Origin: Bacteroidales bacterium
Lineage (GTDB): Bacteria > Bacteroidota > Bacteroidia > Bacteroidales > Tenuifilaceae
Direction of reading: 5' to 3'
NCBI GenBank assembly: GCA_020636835.1
Contig: JACJXC010000003.1
Span: 1 to 6,897 of the forward strand
DNA length: 6,897 nt
The position numbers and the translations under genes are program-made. The notes below the pieces were generated by a model. It did no database searches. It was given only the letters and a program-made list of their open reading frames with translations, and was not told the DNA's origin. Shown in pieces: positions 6,278 to 6,897 of the stretch (position 1 is its first letter; each line of letters begins with the position of its first letter).

Positions 6278-6897
6278 ATGCTTCGAGACTTGGTAGTTTA
6301 TACACCTATGTATGTTACTTTTTTCTGGTGTATCGTATTACTTATTCCGAATAAAAAGAACAACCGGGCCAAATATTTTCTTGGCTTTTTTATGCTGGCG
6401 GCTTTTTTGCTGTATTTATGCCATGCCGTTTTTTTCAAAGGGTTGCCTAATGCCTATCTGTGGTTCGATCCTGTTTACACATTTGCTTCATTGTCGGTTT
6501 ACCCGCTTTATTATTGGTACATTAAACTCCTTTCCATCGAAACTGACTATAAATGGTATAACCTGCGCATGCTTCTTCCTGCGGCGATTTTGTTTTGTTG
6601 TTCTGTTGGCGCCTATCTGGTTATGACTCCTGCTGAACGAAATTATTACCTGATTGCCTTTCTTCTGAAAAAGCAGAGTTTTCAGTCGGCTTCTTTTGCG
6701 GTACAGCTCCAAGAGGTGATTTATATTACGGGACGAATAATTTTTGCTATCCAGGTTATTTTCTTTCTAATTCATGGGAAAAATCTTATCACGCGCTATA
6801 ATTCAAAAATTGCAAACTTTTATTCTAACCTTAATAATAGAACCATTCTTTGGGTAAAAACACTATTGTATTCATTGGTATTAACTTCGGGTATGAG
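6278..6897 (+). CDS. Multi-pass membrane protein, probable sensor half of a membrane-bound AraC-family regulator, 3' end off window
   Basis: The frame is open from the ATG at 6278 to the right edge (206 residues plus two bases). It holds about six hydrophobic segments: residues 6-23, 33-53, 62-84, 96-116, 147-166, and one from 190 running off the edge. Charged loops lie between them (IPNKKNNRAK, HGKNLITRYNSK). There is no cleavable signal peptide. The stretch NFYSNLNNRTILWVKTLLYSLV before the last membrane segment resembles the cytosolic loop I recall in Bacteroidota regulators that join a seven- or eight-helix membrane domain to a C-terminal AraC helix-turn-helix. The DNA-binding part would lie beyond the window, so the assignment rests on topology and that loop. 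A LytTR output domain or a plain membrane protein is possible. It is divergent from the beta-helix operon, 526 bases away, so it could regulate that operon. A promoter is visible just upstream. Confidence 0.72.
   Translation, partial: MLRDLVVYTPMYVTFFWCIVLLIPNKKNNRAKYFLGFFMLAAFLLYLCHAVFFKGLPNAYLWFDPVYTFASLSVYPLYYWYIKLLSIETDYKWYNLRMLLPAAILFCCSVGAYLVMTPAERNYYLIAFLLKKQSFQSASFAVQLQEVIYITGRIIFAIQVIFFLIHGKNLITRYNSKIANFYSNLNNRTILWVKTLLYSLVLTSGM

Noticed and set aside
6312..6626. Plus-strand open frame of 104 codons within the regulator gene
   Set aside because: It is out of frame with the longer frame from 6278, which has regular membrane segments, a promoter and a recognisable loop.

Overview
The window looks like a chromosomal piece of a Bacteroidota genome. 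The evidence is A-rich, Shine-Dalgarno-poor gene starts, a Bacteroidota-type promoter (TTG, then TAnnTTTG), and a family of large secreted proteins built from Ig-like repeats, a PKD domain and concanavalin/LamG-type domains. A gliding or marine anaerobe of the Marinilabiliales/Prolixibacteraceae kind would fit, but that rank is only a guess. I see no rRNA, tRNA, CRISPR array, insertion sequence or phage gene.

Three minus-strand genes lie head to tail with short gaps, so they probably form one operon read leftwards from about 5920. Two paralogous secreted proteins of 352 and 351 residues come first (5751-4693 and 4638-3583); their sequences suggest right-handed parallel beta-helices. After a 24-base gap comes a very large multidomain surface protein (3558 to the left edge, 1186 residues visible, no stop reached). 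It has a signal peptide, seven 73-76 residue repeats, a PKD domain, a LamG-type domain, a Cys-bounded module, a second concanavalin-like domain and two more Cys-bounded modules. Its C-terminus, where a type IX secretion sorting domain would be expected, lies outside the window.

A 526-base divergent intergenic region (5752-6277) separates this operon from a plus-strand gene cut by the right edge (6278-6897). That gene encodes a multi-pass membrane protein resembling the sensor half of membrane-bound AraC-family regulators of Bacteroidota; the DNA-binding half would lie beyond the window. The intergenic region holds a good promoter for the regulator, a weaker candidate for the operon, a perfect short palindrome, and unusual degenerate tandem repeats of 7 and 8 bases. 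A related 7-base repeat cluster sits in the gap between the two beta-helix genes.

Working model (inference): the operon encodes a secreted or surface-displayed set of beta-helix proteins plus a giant adhesin-like protein that may bind glycans or other surfaces. The divergent membrane regulator may control it. No enzymatic function can be assigned from the sequence.
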